NCBI RefSeq assembly: GCF_001931485.1
Contig: NZ_MSDV01000033.1
Coordinates: forward strand, 1-64,000
Source: Burkholderia sp. SRS-W-2-2016
GTDB taxonomy: Bacteria; Pseudomonadota; Gammaproteobacteria; Burkholderiales; Burkholderiaceae
Direction of reading: 5' to 3'
Length of the DNA: 64,000 bases
Shown: positions 33,756 to 43,432 of the stretch, piece by piece
Layout: the number at the start of each line of letters is the position of its first letter
How positions within the stretch are numbered: the first letter of the stretch is position 1
Translations under genes and position numbers: made by a program
Notes under the pieces: generated by a model
What the model was told of the DNA's origin: nothing
The model's input: only the letters and a program-made list of their open reading frames with translations
The model's database searches: none

Positions 33756-35003
33756 TCAATCAACCGACGCATCGCACGCGCACTCGAGCGCCGGCGCCCT
33801 GGTCGCGCGTTCCGCCGCGGCGAGCCGTTGCAGCGCGGCGAGACCGAGCAACGCGAGCCCGAGCCCCAACGTGAAATCGGCATGCACGCCCGCCTGGTCG
33901 ACGATCGTGCCGCCCACCGCCGACCCCGCCGCGATCGCCACCTGAATCACGCTGACGAACATCGCCGAGCCCGCTTCCGGCAGATCCGTCGTGCCGCGCT
34001 GAATCCACACGCTGAAGCACAGCGGCAGCGCGCCGAACGCGATGCCCCACAGCAGCATCCCGGCGGTTTCGCCGATCGGCGAATGCTCGAGCAGCAACAT
34101 CGACGACATCGCGCCCAGCAGCAACAGAATCATCGCCGCGACCGATTTCTTCAGGTGGTCCGAGATCACCATCGAGGTCAACGCATTCGAGAAGAAGCCG
34201 ATCAGACCGAAGCCGAACAGCAGCAGCGTGATCGCGCTCATCGAGAAGTCGTGTTCGAGCAGCGGCGCGATGTACGTGTAGGTCGAGAAATGCGCGCCGA
34301 ACACGAGCGCGACCATCAGCATGCTCAGTCGCGTCTGCGAGCGGCCCAGCAGCGTTTTGAAGTCGGCCAGACGCAACGCCGACGCCGACGGCAACGACGG
34401 CACGAGGAGCACCTGCGCGAGCAGCGCGAGCGCGACGAGGCCCGCGGTGGCCGCGAACGCGAGACGCCACGACGCGAACGACGCGATGAACGTGCCGAGC
34501 GGCACGCCGACCACGGTCGCGAGCGTCACGCCAGTGAGGATGGTCGCGGTCGCACGGGCTGCGTCCTTCGACTGCACGAGGCGCGGCGCGGCCGCGGTCG
34601 CGAGCGTCCAGAAGCCGCCCAACGCGGCGCCGAGCAACGCGCGGCCGACCAGCATCACCGCCAGATTCGGCGCCGCCGCGCAGATCAGGTTCGCGATCAG
34701 CAGCACCGCGGTGAGCAGCAGAAACACGTAGCGTCGATCCGTGCGGCCCGCGCTGACGATCAGCGTCGGCGCCGAGATCGCGGCCAACACGCCGGGCGTG
34801 GTGACCATCAGACCGGCGACACCGGTCGACACGCCCAGATCATGGGCGATTTGCGGCAACAGGCCGACCGGCAAAAATTCGGCCGTGACGAACGCGAACG
34901 CGCTGACGGCGACGGCAATGACCGATAGCCATTGCGCGGCCGAGGTCGTCGACGTTGAAGTTCCATCAATGGAGATTGGAGTCGTAGCGGTATCGATTTG
35001 CAT
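33756..35003 (-). CDS. MFS efflux transporter (SotB/YdeA-like)
   Basis: A 415-residue, 12-helix major facilitator with the drug:H+ antiporter features of the arabinose/chloramphenicol efflux group: AEFLPVGLLPQIAHDLGVST in TM1-2, and VGRALLGAALGGFWTLATAA. The start at 35003 is chosen because the upstream frame is not conserved and runs through AT-rich intergenic DNA. The C-terminus (ATRAPALECACDASVD) is not typical and stops only a few bases from the ABC-F relic, so the last residues may have been altered when the island or relic formed. The substrate is unknown. Confidence 0.88.
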   Translation of the reverse strand: MQIDTATTPISIDGTSTSTTSAAQWLSVIAVAVSAFAFVTAEFLPVGLLPQIAHDLGVSTGVAGLMVTTPGVLAAISAPTLIVSAGRTDRRYVFLLLTAVLLIANLICAAAPNLAVMLVGRALLGAALGGFWTLATAAAPRLVQSKDAARATATILTGVTLATVVGVPLGTFIASFASWRLAFAATAGLVALALLAQVLLVPSLPSASALRLADFKTLLGRSQTRLSMLMVALVFGAHFSTYTYIAPLLEHDFSMSAITLLLFGFGLIGFFSNALTSMVISDHLKKSVAAMILLLLGAMSSMLLLEHSPIGETAGMLLWGIAFGALPLCFSVWIQRGTTDLPEAGSAMFVSVIQVAIAAGSAVGGTIVDQAGVHADFTLGLGLALLGLAALQRLAAAERATRAPALECACDASVD

Positions 35004-35216
35004 GATGAGACGGGTGACAGATTGAATGCCCAAACTGTAAGGGGCGATTCGGTCTGGAAAAAGCGGTGTTCTCTGAAAAGAGTGGCCAGCGTGGCTGAAC
35101 AATGGCCACGCGGCTATCGCTGCGCGAGCAGCGCTAGGGAAACAATCAAGGACAACAGAACAGCGATTGCGCCGAGCCAGCAGCAAAGCAGCGCAAAAAT
35201 TATCTGGCACGAAGAA

Positions 35217-35245
35217 AAAAGCCCACTTCGACGAAGCGGGCTTTC
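35217..35245. terminator. Rho-independent terminator downstream of ybiT
   Basis: aaagccc-acttc pairs with gaag-cgggcttt with an internal mismatch and flanking A and T runs. It lies past the ybiT stop on the ybiT strand. Confidence 0.7.
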
Positions 35246-35291
35246 CGGCGATTCACGCGCGGCGAACGGCTCGCCGCACGATTCGTTCTAC

Positions 35292-36884
35292 TTACTCCAC
35301 ACCCTGACTCGTCAGGAAGTCCTCGTAGTTGCCGCCGAAGTCGGTCAACGTGCCATCGGTCTTCACTTCGATGATCCGGTTCGCGAGGCCGCTGACGAAC
35401 TCACGGTCGTGCGACACGAAAATCAGCGTGCCTTCGAACTTGTCGAGCGCGATCTGCAGCGATTCGATCGACTCCATGTCCATGTGGTTGGTCGGCTCGT
35501 CCATCATCAGCACGTTGTGGCGGCCGAGCATCAGCTTGCCCCAGATCATGCGGCCCTTCTCGCCGCCCGACAGCACCTTCACCGACTTGCGAATATCGTC
35601 CGCGTTGAACAGCAGACGGCCGAGCGTGCCGCGCACCATCTGCTCGTCGTCGCCTTCCTTGCGGTACTGGTCGATCCAGTCCATCAGCGTGACGTCGTCC
35701 GGAAACTCTTCGTACGTGTCCTGCGGCATGTAGCCGATGTTCGCGTTTTCCGCCCACTTCACGGTGCCGTGATCGAGTTGCAGCGCGCCGAGCAGCGAGC
35801 GCAGCAGCGTGGTCTTGCCCGCGCCGTTCTCGCCGATGATCGCGATCCGCTCACCCGGCTGCACGCTGATGCTGAAGTTGTTGAAAATCGAGCGCTCGTA
35901 CTTCTTGGAAATGGTGTCGGCGACCACTGCGATGTTGTGCAGCTTCTTCTCGAACTCGAAGCGGATGAACGGGTTCTGCCGCGACGACGGCTTGAATTCC
36001 TCGATCTTGATCTTGTCGATCATCTTCAGACGGCTGGTTGCCTGACGCGCCTTCGACTTGTTCGCCGAGAAGCGGCGCACGAAGTCCTGCAGGTCGGCGA
36101 CACGCTCCTTCGCCTTCGCGTTGGCGGCCTGCTGACGCTCGCGCGCCTGCGTGCTCGCGAGCATGTAGTCGTCGTAGTTGCCCGGATAGACCTTCAGCGT
36201 GCCGTAATCCATGTCGGCCATGTGCGTGCACACCTGGTTCAGGAAGTGGCGGTCGTGCGAGATGATGATCATCGTCGAGTTGTACTGGTTCAGAATATCT
36301 TCCAGCCAACGGATCGAGTTGATGTCCAGGTTGTTGGTCGGCTCGTCGAGCAGCAGCACGTCCGGCTTCGAGAACAGCGCCTGCGCGAGCAGCACGCGCA
36401 GCTTCCAGCCCGGCGCGACGTTGCTCATCGGGCCGTTGTGCAGATCGATCGAGATACCGATGCCGAGCAGCAGTTCGCCCGCGCGCGCTTCGGCGGTGTA
36501 GCCGTCGTACTCGGCGAACTTCGCTTCGAGTTCGGCGGCGTGCATGTAGTCGTCGTCGGTCGCGTCCGGGTTCGCGTAGATCGCGTCGCGCTCGCTCATC
36601 GCGGCCCACATTTCGGTGTGGCCCATCATCACGACGTCGAGCACGCGTACGTCTTCGTACGCGAACTGATCCTGGCGCAGCTTACCGAGGCGCACGTTCG
36701 GTTCGAGCATCACGTTGCCCGAACTGGGCTCGAGATCCGAACCGAGAATCTTCATGAAAGTGGATTTACCGCAGCCGTTCGCACCGATCAGGCCATAGCG
36801 GTTCCCTTCCCCGAATTTGACCGAAATGTTCTCGAAGAGGGGCTTCGGCCCGAATTGCATGGTGATATTGGCGGTAGACAGCAC
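35292..36884 (-). CDS. ybiT: ABC-F family ATPase YbiT
   Basis: A soluble twin-ATPase of the ABC-F ribosome-associated family. Two ABC domains (Walker A GANGCGKST and GENGAGKTT; Walker B LLLDEPTNNLD and LMMDEPTNHMD; switch His in IISHDRHFLN and FVSHDREFVS) are joined by a charged linker of about 80 residues. There are no membrane segments. The GTG at 36884 (VLSTANITMQ, with AAAGGGA upstream) gives 530 residues, the length of YbiT, and matches the family start; upstream codons are not conserved. Family members bind the ribosomal E site and modulate translation. A degraded relative lies at 33.55-33.75 kb. Confidence 0.92.
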   Translation of the reverse strand: MLSTANITMQFGPKPLFENISVKFGEGNRYGLIGANGCGKSTFMKILGSDLEPSSGNVMLEPNVRLGKLRQDQFAYEDVRVLDVVMMGHTEMWAAMSERDAIYANPDATDDDYMHAAELEAKFAEYDGYTAEARAGELLLGIGISIDLHNGPMSNVAPGWKLRVLLAQALFSKPDVLLLDEPTNNLDINSIRWLEDILNQYNSTMIIISHDRHFLNQVCTHMADMDYGTLKVYPGNYDDYMLASTQARERQQAANAKAKERVADLQDFVRRFSANKSKARQATSRLKMIDKIKIEEFKPSSRQNPFIRFEFEKKLHNIAVVADTISKKYERSIFNNFSISVQPGERIAIIGENGAGKTTLLRSLLGALQLDHGTVKWAENANIGYMPQDTYEEFPDDVTLMDWIDQYRKEGDDEQMVRGTLGRLLFNADDIRKSVKVLSGGEKGRMIWGKLMLGRHNVLMMDEPTNHMDMESIESLQIALDKFEGTLIFVSHDREFVSGLANRIIEVKTDGTLTDFGGNYEDFLTSQGVE

Positions 36885-37004
36885 GGCGCGTCCCTTTGAA
36901 TGTGATATCGGCGAAAAACCCAATATTTTAGCAGATTTAGAGAAATCAACCGGCGATGATCGTGGCGGGCCGGTTTGCGCCGGTCGTCTCTCTGGCTGCT
37001 TTCC

Positions 37005-37949
37005 TTACTCCGCCGCGCCGCCCGGCCCGCCGCGCGGCGTTTGCAACACGTCGACGAACGCCGAGAAATCCGCGCCGGCCAGCCCCATCGCCGCGGCCAG
37101 CCGCAGCAATTGCTGCACCGTCGACGACACCGGCATCGGCGTGCCGGTCTCGTAAGCGGTCGCGGCCACCGTATCGACGTCCTTCTGGAACGTGCGCAAC
37201 GCGCCGATCGGCGGCTGGCCGCTTTGCGTCATGCGCGGCACGAAGGTTTGCAGCAGCACCGAATCGGCCCAGCCGCCGGCGAGCGCCTCGGTCAGTTTCG
37301 CCGCGTCGATGCCGCTGCGCTGCGCGAGACTGACCGCCTCGGCAATCGCCGCGACGGTCGCGGTGACGATCGCCTGATTGCACAGCTTCGCGGTTTGCCC
37401 GGCGCCGACCTCGCCCATGTGCGTGACGCGCGATGAGTACGCCTCCAGCAACGGGCGTACCGCGGCGACATCGCCGGCCGCGCCGCCGGCCATGATCGCG
37501 AGCGTGCCGGCGGTCGCGCCGCCGACGCCGCCGGAAACCGGCGCATCGATCCAGCCAATCGCGGTGCCTGCACTGCCGCCGGCCGCCGCCCCGCCCCGCG
37601 CCCCATATTCCGCCGCCCGCCGCGCCAACCCACGCGTCGCCGCCGGCGGAATACTCGAATGATCGACGATCCAGCGCAGTCGGCGCGGCTCTGCCGGATC
37701 GCCGTCGAGCAGCCCCGCCGCGCCGAACACGGTCTGCTCGACCGCGGCCGCGTCGGCGACGCACAACAGCACCGCATCGCAGCACGCGGCCAGCTCGCGC
37801 GGCGTATCGACGAGCTTCGCGCCGTCGGCCTGCAACGCCTCGGCCTTGGCCCGCGTACGGTTCCAGACATGCACGGTATGCCCCGCGCGCAGCAGATGCC
37901 GGATCATCGGCGCGCCCATCAGACCGGGGCCGCAAAAACCAATTTCCAC
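37005..37949 (-). CDS. NAD(P)-dependent beta-hydroxyacid dehydrogenase (3-hydroxyisobutyrate dehydrogenase family)
   Basis: A Rossmann-fold oxidoreductase of 314 residues. It begins at a GTG with MEIGFCGPGLMGAPMIRHLL, the family dinucleotide-binding site. WNRTRAKAEAL follows, where Arg after beta-2 hints at NADP. The substrate segment PVSGGVGGATAGTLAIMAGG and the catalytic-Lys segment GAGQTAKLCNQ are intact. It belongs with HIBADH, tartronate semialdehyde reductase and glyoxylate reductase; which one is not clear. Tartronate semialdehyde reductase would suit glyoxylate made by the urate pathway further on, but that link is only a guess. The protein contains an unusual Gly/Ala-rich insert near residue 130. 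Confidence 0.82.
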   Translation of the reverse strand: MEIGFCGPGLMGAPMIRHLLRAGHTVHVWNRTRAKAEALQADGAKLVDTPRELAACCDAVLLCVADAAAVEQTVFGAAGLLDGDPAEPRRLRWIVDHSSIPPAATRGLARRAAEYGARGGAAAGGSAGTAIGWIDAPVSGGVGGATAGTLAIMAGGAAGDVAAVRPLLEAYSSRVTHMGEVGAGQTAKLCNQAIVTATVAAIAEAVSLAQRSGIDAAKLTEALAGGWADSVLLQTFVPRMTQSGQPPIGALRTFQKDVDTVAATAYETGTPMPVSSTVQQLLRLAAAMGLAGADFSAFVDVLQTPRGGPGGAAE

Positions 37950-38190
37950 GTTCGAACCTCGTCGGCTATCAGATTGAATGGCGAATTTCTCAGCGCGGAC
38001 ATGATAACGGCCGCCCCTGCCGCGCGATACCGGGCATGCCGGGCATGCGATGTGCGGCTCCCCGTTCGGACAGCACGTTTCCGCCGCGAATCCGCCGCGC
38101 CCCCCGCGAACCGTTGCCTATACTTTTTCCAGCAACGCTCGTTTCGAAGCGCGTTTTTCCGACCAGCGGCGCCAACCCAGGAGGACATCC

Positions 38191-38397
38191 ATGTCAGACC
38201 ACGTTTACAAGAAGATCGAACTGACCGGCTCGTCGACGAAATCGATCGACGACGCAATCAGCACCGCGATCGCCAAGGCATCGACTACGCTGCGCAATCT
38301 ACACTGGTTCGAAGTCACGGAAACGCGTGGCCAGATCGAAGACGGCAAGGTCGCGTACTGGCAGGTGACGCTGAAAGTCGGCCTGCGGATCGACTGA
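38191..38397 (+). CDS. Dodecin family flavin-binding protein
   Basis: A 68-residue dodecin. The sequence (SDHVYKKIELTGSSTKSIDD, then ATTLRNLHWFEVTETRGQIE) matches the family closely, including the Trp (NLHWFEV) that stacks on the flavin. Dodecins form hollow dodecamers that store flavin. RBS AGGAGG lies 8 nt before the ATG. It converges with the purine ABC importer operon, from which it is separated by a hairpin terminator. Confidence 0.93.
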   Translation: MSDHVYKKIELTGSSTKSIDDAISTAIAKASTTLRNLHWFEVTETRGQIEDGKVAYWQVTLKVGLRID

Positions 38398-38461
38398 CGC
38401 GGCTTTTGTAGCGCTGCACTGCCATGCCGCCGCGTCTTTCGGGCAACAGCGGCGGCCGAAA

Positions 38462-38499
38462 AAAAGCTGCGTTCAACCTGAGGTGAACGCAGCTTTTTT
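38462..38499. terminator. Bidirectional rho-independent terminator
   Basis: aaaagctgcgttca pairs with tgaacgcagctttt around a short loop, with A and T runs on both sides. It serves dodecin and the BMP binding-protein gene. Confidence 0.85.
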
Positions 38500-38543
38500 C
38501 ATTCACGATTCATTCACGAGCGACGGCCCGCGTCGCTCGCCGC

Positions 38544-39638
38544 TTATTTCGGCAACGATCCGTCGACACCCTCGACATACCAGTTCAGCCGCTGCAACTC
38601 CGGATCGGTCAGCGTCTTGCCGGCCGGCACCTTGACCGTGCCCGACTGATCCTTGATCGGCCCGGTGAACACGTCGCGCTTGCCGCTCGCCAGATCGCCG
38701 CGCGCGGCGGCGACCCGCTTCTGGCCGTCGGCCGGAATCGCCGAATTGTTCAGATCTTCGAGGTCGACCGCCTTTTGCGGAATGCCCCACCACACCGGAT
38801 CGTTCTTCCATTTGCCGTCCAGCACCTGCTGGATCACCGCGGTGTAATACACGCCCCAATGCGCGACCACCGAGCCCAGATGCGCGCTCGGCCCGAACTT
38901 CTTCATATCGGAGTCCCAACCGAACGCGTGCACGTGCTTCTCCGACGCGGTCGCGAGCGTCGCGCTCGAATCGGTGTTCTGCAGCAGCACGTCGGCGCCC
39001 TGGCCGATCAGCGTTTCGGCCGCCTGCTTCTCCTTGCCCGGATCGAACCAGCTGTTGATCCAGATGACCTTCGTATGCACCTTCGGATTCACCGAGCGCG
39101 CGCCGAGCGTGAACGCGTTGATGTTGCGCACCACTTCCGGAATCGGCACCGACGCGACGAAGCCGAGCGTATTGCTCTTCGTCACGTAGCCGGCGGCGAC
39201 GCCGGCCAGATACGCGCCCTGGTACATGCGCACGTCGTAGGTGCCGAAGTTCGGCGCCTTCTTGTAGCCGGTCGCGTGCAGGAACACGGTGTCCGGGAAG
39301 TCCTTCGCGACCTTCAGCTGGAAGTCCTGAAAGCCGAAGCTGGTGCCGAAGATGATCTTGTTGCCCTTGTTCGCGAGATCGCGGAACACGCGCTCGGAGT
39401 CGGCCGATTCGGGTACGTTCTCGACACGGGTGATCTTGATCTTGTTGCCGAACTTCGCTTCGGCCTCCTTCGAACCCTGGTCGTGCGCGAAGGTCCAGCC
39501 CGCGTCGCCCGGATTGCCGAGGTAGACGAATGCGACGCCGGGCACATCGGCGGCTTGCGCGGACTGCGCGAGCGGCGCGCTCAATGCGAGCGAGGCCGCG
39601 CCCCACGCGAAGGCGGTCAGCAGATTTCTTCTCTTCAT
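38544..39638 (-). CDS. BMP family purine/nucleoside ABC transporter binding protein
   Basis: Periplasmic solute-binding protein of the BMP (basic membrane protein/PnrA) family, 364 residues. A signal peptide (LTAFAWGAASLALSAPLAQSAQA) is followed by FVYLGNPGDAGWTFAHDQGS, ESADSERVFRDLANKGNKII, MYQGAYLAGVAAGYVTKSN and INSWFDPGKEKQAAETLIGQ, all BMP landmarks. In purine and nucleoside BMP proteins an aromatic residue in this N-terminal segment stacks on the base. It is the last gene of a four-gene ABC importer unit. The neighbouring 8-oxoguanine-deaminase-like gene and urate pathway suggest purine bases or nucleosides as the substrate. Confidence 0.9.
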   Translation of the reverse strand: MKRRNLLTAFAWGAASLALSAPLAQSAQAADVPGVAFVYLGNPGDAGWTFAHDQGSKEAEAKFGNKIKITRVENVPESADSERVFRDLANKGNKIIFGTSFGFQDFQLKVAKDFPDTVFLHATGYKKAPNFGTYDVRMYQGAYLAGVAAGYVTKSNTLGFVASVPIPEVVRNINAFTLGARSVNPKVHTKVIWINSWFDPGKEKQAAETLIGQGADVLLQNTDSSATLATASEKHVHAFGWDSDMKKFGPSAHLGSVVAHWGVYYTAVIQQVLDGKWKNDPVWWGIPQKAVDLEDLNNSAIPADGQKRVAAARGDLASGKRDVFTGPIKDQSGTVKVPAGKTLTDPELQRLNWYVEGVDGSLPK

Positions 39639-39696
39639 GTTGTTCCCCTGTCGTGTTTAGCGAATCATCGTGAGCGGATATCAACCTGCGCGGCGC

Positions 39697-40626
39697 TCAG
39701 CCCGCGAGGAAAAACGGTTTGCCGAGCGAGGCCGGCGCATTCAGGCGGATCGTGTTCGGATTGCGCGAAATCAGCGCGAGCACGACGATCGTCGCGACGT
39801 ACGGCAGCATCGCGAGAAATTGCGTCGGCACCGGCACGCCGATCGCCTGCGCGTAGAACTGCAGCCCGGTCACCGCGCCGAACAGCAGCGAGCCGATCAG
39901 CAGACGCCCCGGCCGCCACGTCGCGAACACCACCAGCGCGAGCGCGATCCAGCCGCGGCCCGAGGTCAGGTTCTCCTGCCACAGATGCAGATTGACGATC
40001 GAGTAATAGCCGCCCGCGAGCCCCGCCATCCCGCCGCCGAACGCGACCGCGCCGTAGCGCACACCGACCACCGGAAAGCCGACCGAATGCGCGACCTGCG
40101 GCGATTCGCCGACCGAGCGCAGCACCAGCCCGGCGCGGGTGCGATACAGGAACCAGCCGATCGCCGCGAACATCAGGAATGCGAGGTAATCGAGCGGCGT
40201 GAGCGTGAACAGCGCGGGGCCGAGCACCGGAATTTTCGACAGCCCCGGAATGGTCCATGTATCGATCGTCGCGCGCACCGCGGCCGACGTGTACGGCTTG
40301 CCGACATATGCGGACAGCCCGATCCCGAAGATCGTCAGCGACAGCCCGGTCGCGACCTGATTGGCGAGCATCGTCAGCGTGAGGAATCCGAACAATAGCG
40401 ACATCGCGAGTCCGGCGCCGATCGCGGCCAGCACACCGAGCCACGGGTTGCCGGTAATCGCGGTGACCGCGTAGCCGCTGACCGCGCCCATCAGCATCAT
40501 CCCTTCGACGCCGAGGTTGAGCACGCCCGACTTTTCGGCGACGAGTTCCCCCGCGCCCGCGAACATCAGCGGAATCGACGCGGTGATCGCGCTGGAGGTG
40601 AGCGCGCTGGCTTGTTGAATATCCAT
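39697..40626 (-). CDS. Purine/nucleoside ABC transporter permease (second)
   Basis: Branched BPD_transp_2-type permease of 309 residues with about eight membrane segments (FAGAGELVAEKSGVLNLGVE, VATGLSLTIFGIGLSAYVGK). The opening GELVAEKSGVLNLGVEGMML is the hallmark of nucleoside/BMP-linked permeases (NupQ/YufQ type). It lies between the binding-protein gene and the partner permease gene, with which it would form the membrane channel. Confidence 0.9.
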   Translation of the reverse strand: MDIQQASALTSSAITASIPLMFAGAGELVAEKSGVLNLGVEGMMLMGAVSGYAVTAITGNPWLGVLAAIGAGLAMSLLFGFLTLTMLANQVATGLSLTIFGIGLSAYVGKPYTSAAVRATIDTWTIPGLSKIPVLGPALFTLTPLDYLAFLMFAAIGWFLYRTRAGLVLRSVGESPQVAHSVGFPVVGVRYGAVAFGGGMAGLAGGYYSIVNLHLWQENLTSGRGWIALALVVFATWRPGRLLIGSLLFGAVTGLQFYAQAIGVPVPTQFLAMLPYVATIVVLALISRNPNTIRLNAPASLGKPFFLAG

Positions 40627-40656
40627 AAGCAGTCGATAAGCGGATTAACGGGCGGA

Positions 40657-41760
40657 TCAATGAGCGGCGGCCGTCGAACGGCGCCGCACGCGGTAGTTCA
40701 CGAACAGGTCGGCGCCGAGCAGGCAGAACAGCAGCAAGCCCTGAAACACACCGGACAGCGCCTGCGGCAACTGCATCGAGGTCTGCACCGCTTCGCCGCC
40801 GAGATACAGCAGCGCCATCAGCAGACTCGCGAGCACGATGCCGAGCGGATGCAGCCGGCCGACGAACACGACGATGATCGCGGTGAAGCCGTAACCGGGC
40901 GACCACGTCGCCTGCAACTGGCCGATCGGGCCGGCGATCTCGCCCATTCCGGCGAGACCCGCGAGGCCGCCGCTGATCAGCAGCGAGGTCCAGATGGTCT
41001 TCTTGTCGGAGAAGCCCGCATAGCGCGCGGCGAGCGGCGCGAGTCCGCCGACGTTCATCCGGTAGCCGGCGAAGCTCTTGCGCATGAACAGCCAGACCAG
41101 CGGAATCGCGATCAGCGTCAGGAAGATCGACGCGTTCAGGCGCGTGCCACGCAGCCATTTCCAGTGCCAGTCGCCGTACAGCGTCGGAAACAGCGCATCG
41201 CCGCTGAACATTTCGGAGAGCGGAAAATTCATCCCCTGCGGATCGCGCCACGGCCCGCTGACCAGATAGATCAGCAGTTGCGTCGCGACATAGGTGAGCA
41301 TCAGGCTGACGAGAATCTCGTTGGTGTTGAAGCGGCTCTTCAGGAACGCGGGGATCGCGGCCCACGCCATTCCGCCGGCGACGCCGGCGAGCATCATCGT
41401 CGGCAGGATCCACCAGCCGCTCGCCTGATCGAAGTAGATCGCGACGCCGCTCGCGGCGATCCCGCCGAGCAGCATCTGCCCTTCGGCGCCGATGTTCCAC
41501 ACGTTCGCGCGATAGCCGATCGCGAGTCCGAGGCCGATCAGACACAGCGGCGACGCTTTCAGCAGCAGTTCGGACCAGCCGTTGACGCTCGACAGCGGCT
41601 CGATGAAGAACGCATGCATCGCCTGCAACGGATCGCGGCCGACCAGGCCGAAGATCAGGAAGCCGATCGCGAGCGTCAGCAGCGCGGCGATCAGCGGCAC
41701 CGCGAGCTGCATCGCGCGGGACGGCGACGTGCGGGCTTCGAGTCGGTAAGGAAGCGTCAT
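40657..41760 (-). CDS. Purine/nucleoside ABC transporter permease (first)
   Basis: Partner permease of 367 residues (NupP/YufP type). N-terminal transmembrane segments (LAVPLIAALLTLAIGFLIFG), then KASPLCLIGLGLAIGYRANV and WNIGAEGQMLLGGIAASGVA carry the EGQ element typical of this group. The start at 41760 removes an extension that overlaps the ATPase gene in a disordered leader. The C-terminal GADLFVNYRVRRRS is a typical cytoplasmic tail. Confidence 0.9.
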   Translation of the reverse strand: MTLPYRLEARTSPSRAMQLAVPLIAALLTLAIGFLIFGLVGRDPLQAMHAFFIEPLSSVNGWSELLLKASPLCLIGLGLAIGYRANVWNIGAEGQMLLGGIAASGVAIYFDQASGWWILPTMMLAGVAGGMAWAAIPAFLKSRFNTNEILVSLMLTYVATQLLIYLVSGPWRDPQGMNFPLSEMFSGDALFPTLYGDWHWKWLRGTRLNASIFLTLIAIPLVWLFMRKSFAGYRMNVGGLAPLAARYAGFSDKKTIWTSLLISGGLAGLAGMGEIAGPIGQLQATWSPGYGFTAIIVVFVGRLHPLGIVLASLLMALLYLGGEAVQTSMQLPQALSGVFQGLLLFCLLGADLFVNYRVRRRSTAAAH

Positions 41761-41833
41761 GGGTGGGGTGCAGTCGTTCTGGTTCTTTGGTTGCGTGTCA
41801 GGGTGCGTGCTCGAACTGTTTCGTATTCCTGCT

Positions 41834-43432
41834 TTATGCATGCGCGGGCTGATCGGCCGCCGGCGCCGCGCCCCCGCGGTCGCCGAACAGCCCCGCCATC
41901 CAGCGGCCGATTTCTTCCGCGTTGGTCGCGCCGGTCGCGCGCACCGGCGAGAGCCGGCCGCCGGCCAGCACCGCGATCCGGTCGCAGATATCGAACAGTT
42001 CTTCGAGCTCCTCCGAGATCACCAGAATCGCGACGCCGCGCGCCGACAGATCGAGCAGCTGTTGCCGGATAAACGCGGCCGCGCCGACATCGACGCCCCA
42101 CGTGGGCTGCGCGACCACCAGCACCTTCGGCGCCTGCAAGATCTCGCGCCCCATGATGTATTTCTGCAGATTGCCGCCCGACAGACTTTGCGCGAGTGCG
42201 TCGGGTCCGCCGCAACGCACGTCGAACGCATCGATACAGCGCTTCGCGAACGCGCGCATCGCCCCCGCTTTGATCCAGCCGGACTTGACCATGCTCTGCC
42301 GATGCGCGGTGAGCAACGCGTTGTCCGCGAGGCTCATTGCCGGCACCGCGCCGCGGCCCAGGCGCTCCTCCGGCACGAAGCCGAAGCCGAGCGCACGCCG
42401 GCTACCCGCGCTCAAACGCGCGGCGGGTTTGCCGCAAATCGCGATCGCGTCGGCGGGCACGCTGCTTCGGTCCGCGCGTTTCTCGCCCGACAGCGCGGCC
42501 AGCAATTCCGCCTGGCCGTTGCCCGACACGCCGGCAATGCCGAAGATTTCGCCCGCGTGCACGCTGAACGACACGTCGCGCAGCGAGGTGCCGAACGGAT
42601 CGTCGCTCGCCACCGATAACTGCTTCACGTCGAGCAGCAGCGCGCCCGGCTTATGCTCGCGGCGCGTGTAATCGGGCAGCGAATGGCCGACCATCAGTTG
42701 CGCGAGCGACGCGTGGGTCTCCTGCTTCGGCTGCACGTGACCGGTTACGCGGCCGCCGCGCATCACCGTCGCGGTGTCGCACAGCTCCTGAATTTCGTCG
42801 AGCTTGTGGCTGATATAGAGGATGCTGCAGCCCTCGGCCGCGAGCCGGCGCAGCGTCGTGAACAGCTTGCGTACCGCCTGCGGCGTGAGCACCGAAGTCG
42901 GTTCGTCCATGATCAGCAGGCGCGGATTCTGCAGCAGACAACGCACGATCTCGACGCGTTGCCGCTCGCCGACCGTCAGGCTATGCACGTGACGCTGCGG
43001 ATCGATGTCGAGCCCGTAATCGGCGGACACGTCGCGAATGCGTTTGGACAGCGCTTTCAGATCGAACGGTTCGTCGAGCGCGAGCGCGATGTTCTCGCCG
43101 ACCGTCAGCGTTTCGAACAACGAGAAGTGCTGAAACACCATGCCGATGCCGAGCTTGCGCGCGGCCGCCGGATTCGCGATCTCGACCGTGTCGCCCTCCC
43201 AACGGATCTCGCCCGCGTCGGGCCGCACCGCGCCGTAGATGATCTTCATCAGCGTGCTTTTACCCGCGCCGTTCTCGCCGAGCACCGCATGAATTTCGCC
43301 GGGCGCGACGATCAGCGTGACGTCGTCGTTCGCGCGCACGGCCGGGTATTGCTTCGTGATGCCGGTCAGCGCGAGCCGCGGTATCGCTGCGCCGCGGGTC
43401 CGCGCGCCGTCGCCGGAAGGAAAGTCGCTCAT
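41834..43432 (-). CDS. Purine/nucleoside ABC transporter ATPase with two fused ABC domains
   Basis: First gene of the importer operon. Its 532 residues hold two ATPase halves, as in YufO/RbsA/MglA. The N-half has Walker A GENGAGKST, signature LTVGERQRVEIVRCL and Walker B LLIMDEPTSVL. The C-half is typical in having a degenerate Walker A (GVSGNGQAE), with LSGGNLQKYIMGREI and a Walker B in which VVAQPTWGVDV replaces the DEP form. It drives uptake of purine bases or nucleosides into the urate-forming route. The start at 43432 is supported by the ATAAGG-side spacing and the family beginning. Confidence 0.91.
   Translation of the reverse strand: MSDFPSGDGARTRGAAIPRLALTGITKQYPAVRANDDVTLIVAPGEIHAVLGENGAGKSTLMKIIYGAVRPDAGEIRWEGDTVEIANPAAARKLGIGMVFQHFSLFETLTVGENIALALDEPFDLKALSKRIRDVSADYGLDIDPQRHVHSLTVGERQRVEIVRCLLQNPRLLIMDEPTSVLTPQAVRKLFTTLRRLAAEGCSILYISHKLDEIQELCDTATVMRGGRVTGHVQPKQETHASLAQLMVGHSLPDYTRREHKPGALLLDVKQLSVASDDPFGTSLRDVSFSVHAGEIFGIAGVSGNGQAELLAALSGEKRADRSSVPADAIAICGKPAARLSAGSRRALGFGFVPEERLGRGAVPAMSLADNALLTAHRQSMVKSGWIKAGAMRAFAKRCIDAFDVRCGGPDALAQSLSGGNLQKYIMGREILQAPKVLVVAQPTWGVDVGAAAFIRQQLLDLSARGVAILVISEELEELFDICDRIAVLAGGRLSPVRATGATNAEEIGRWMAGLFGDRGGAAPAADQPAHA

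Noticed and set aside
34998..36899. 633-codon plus-strand frame
   Set aside because: It is a shadow of ybiT on the other strand with a His/Val/Arg-rich product.
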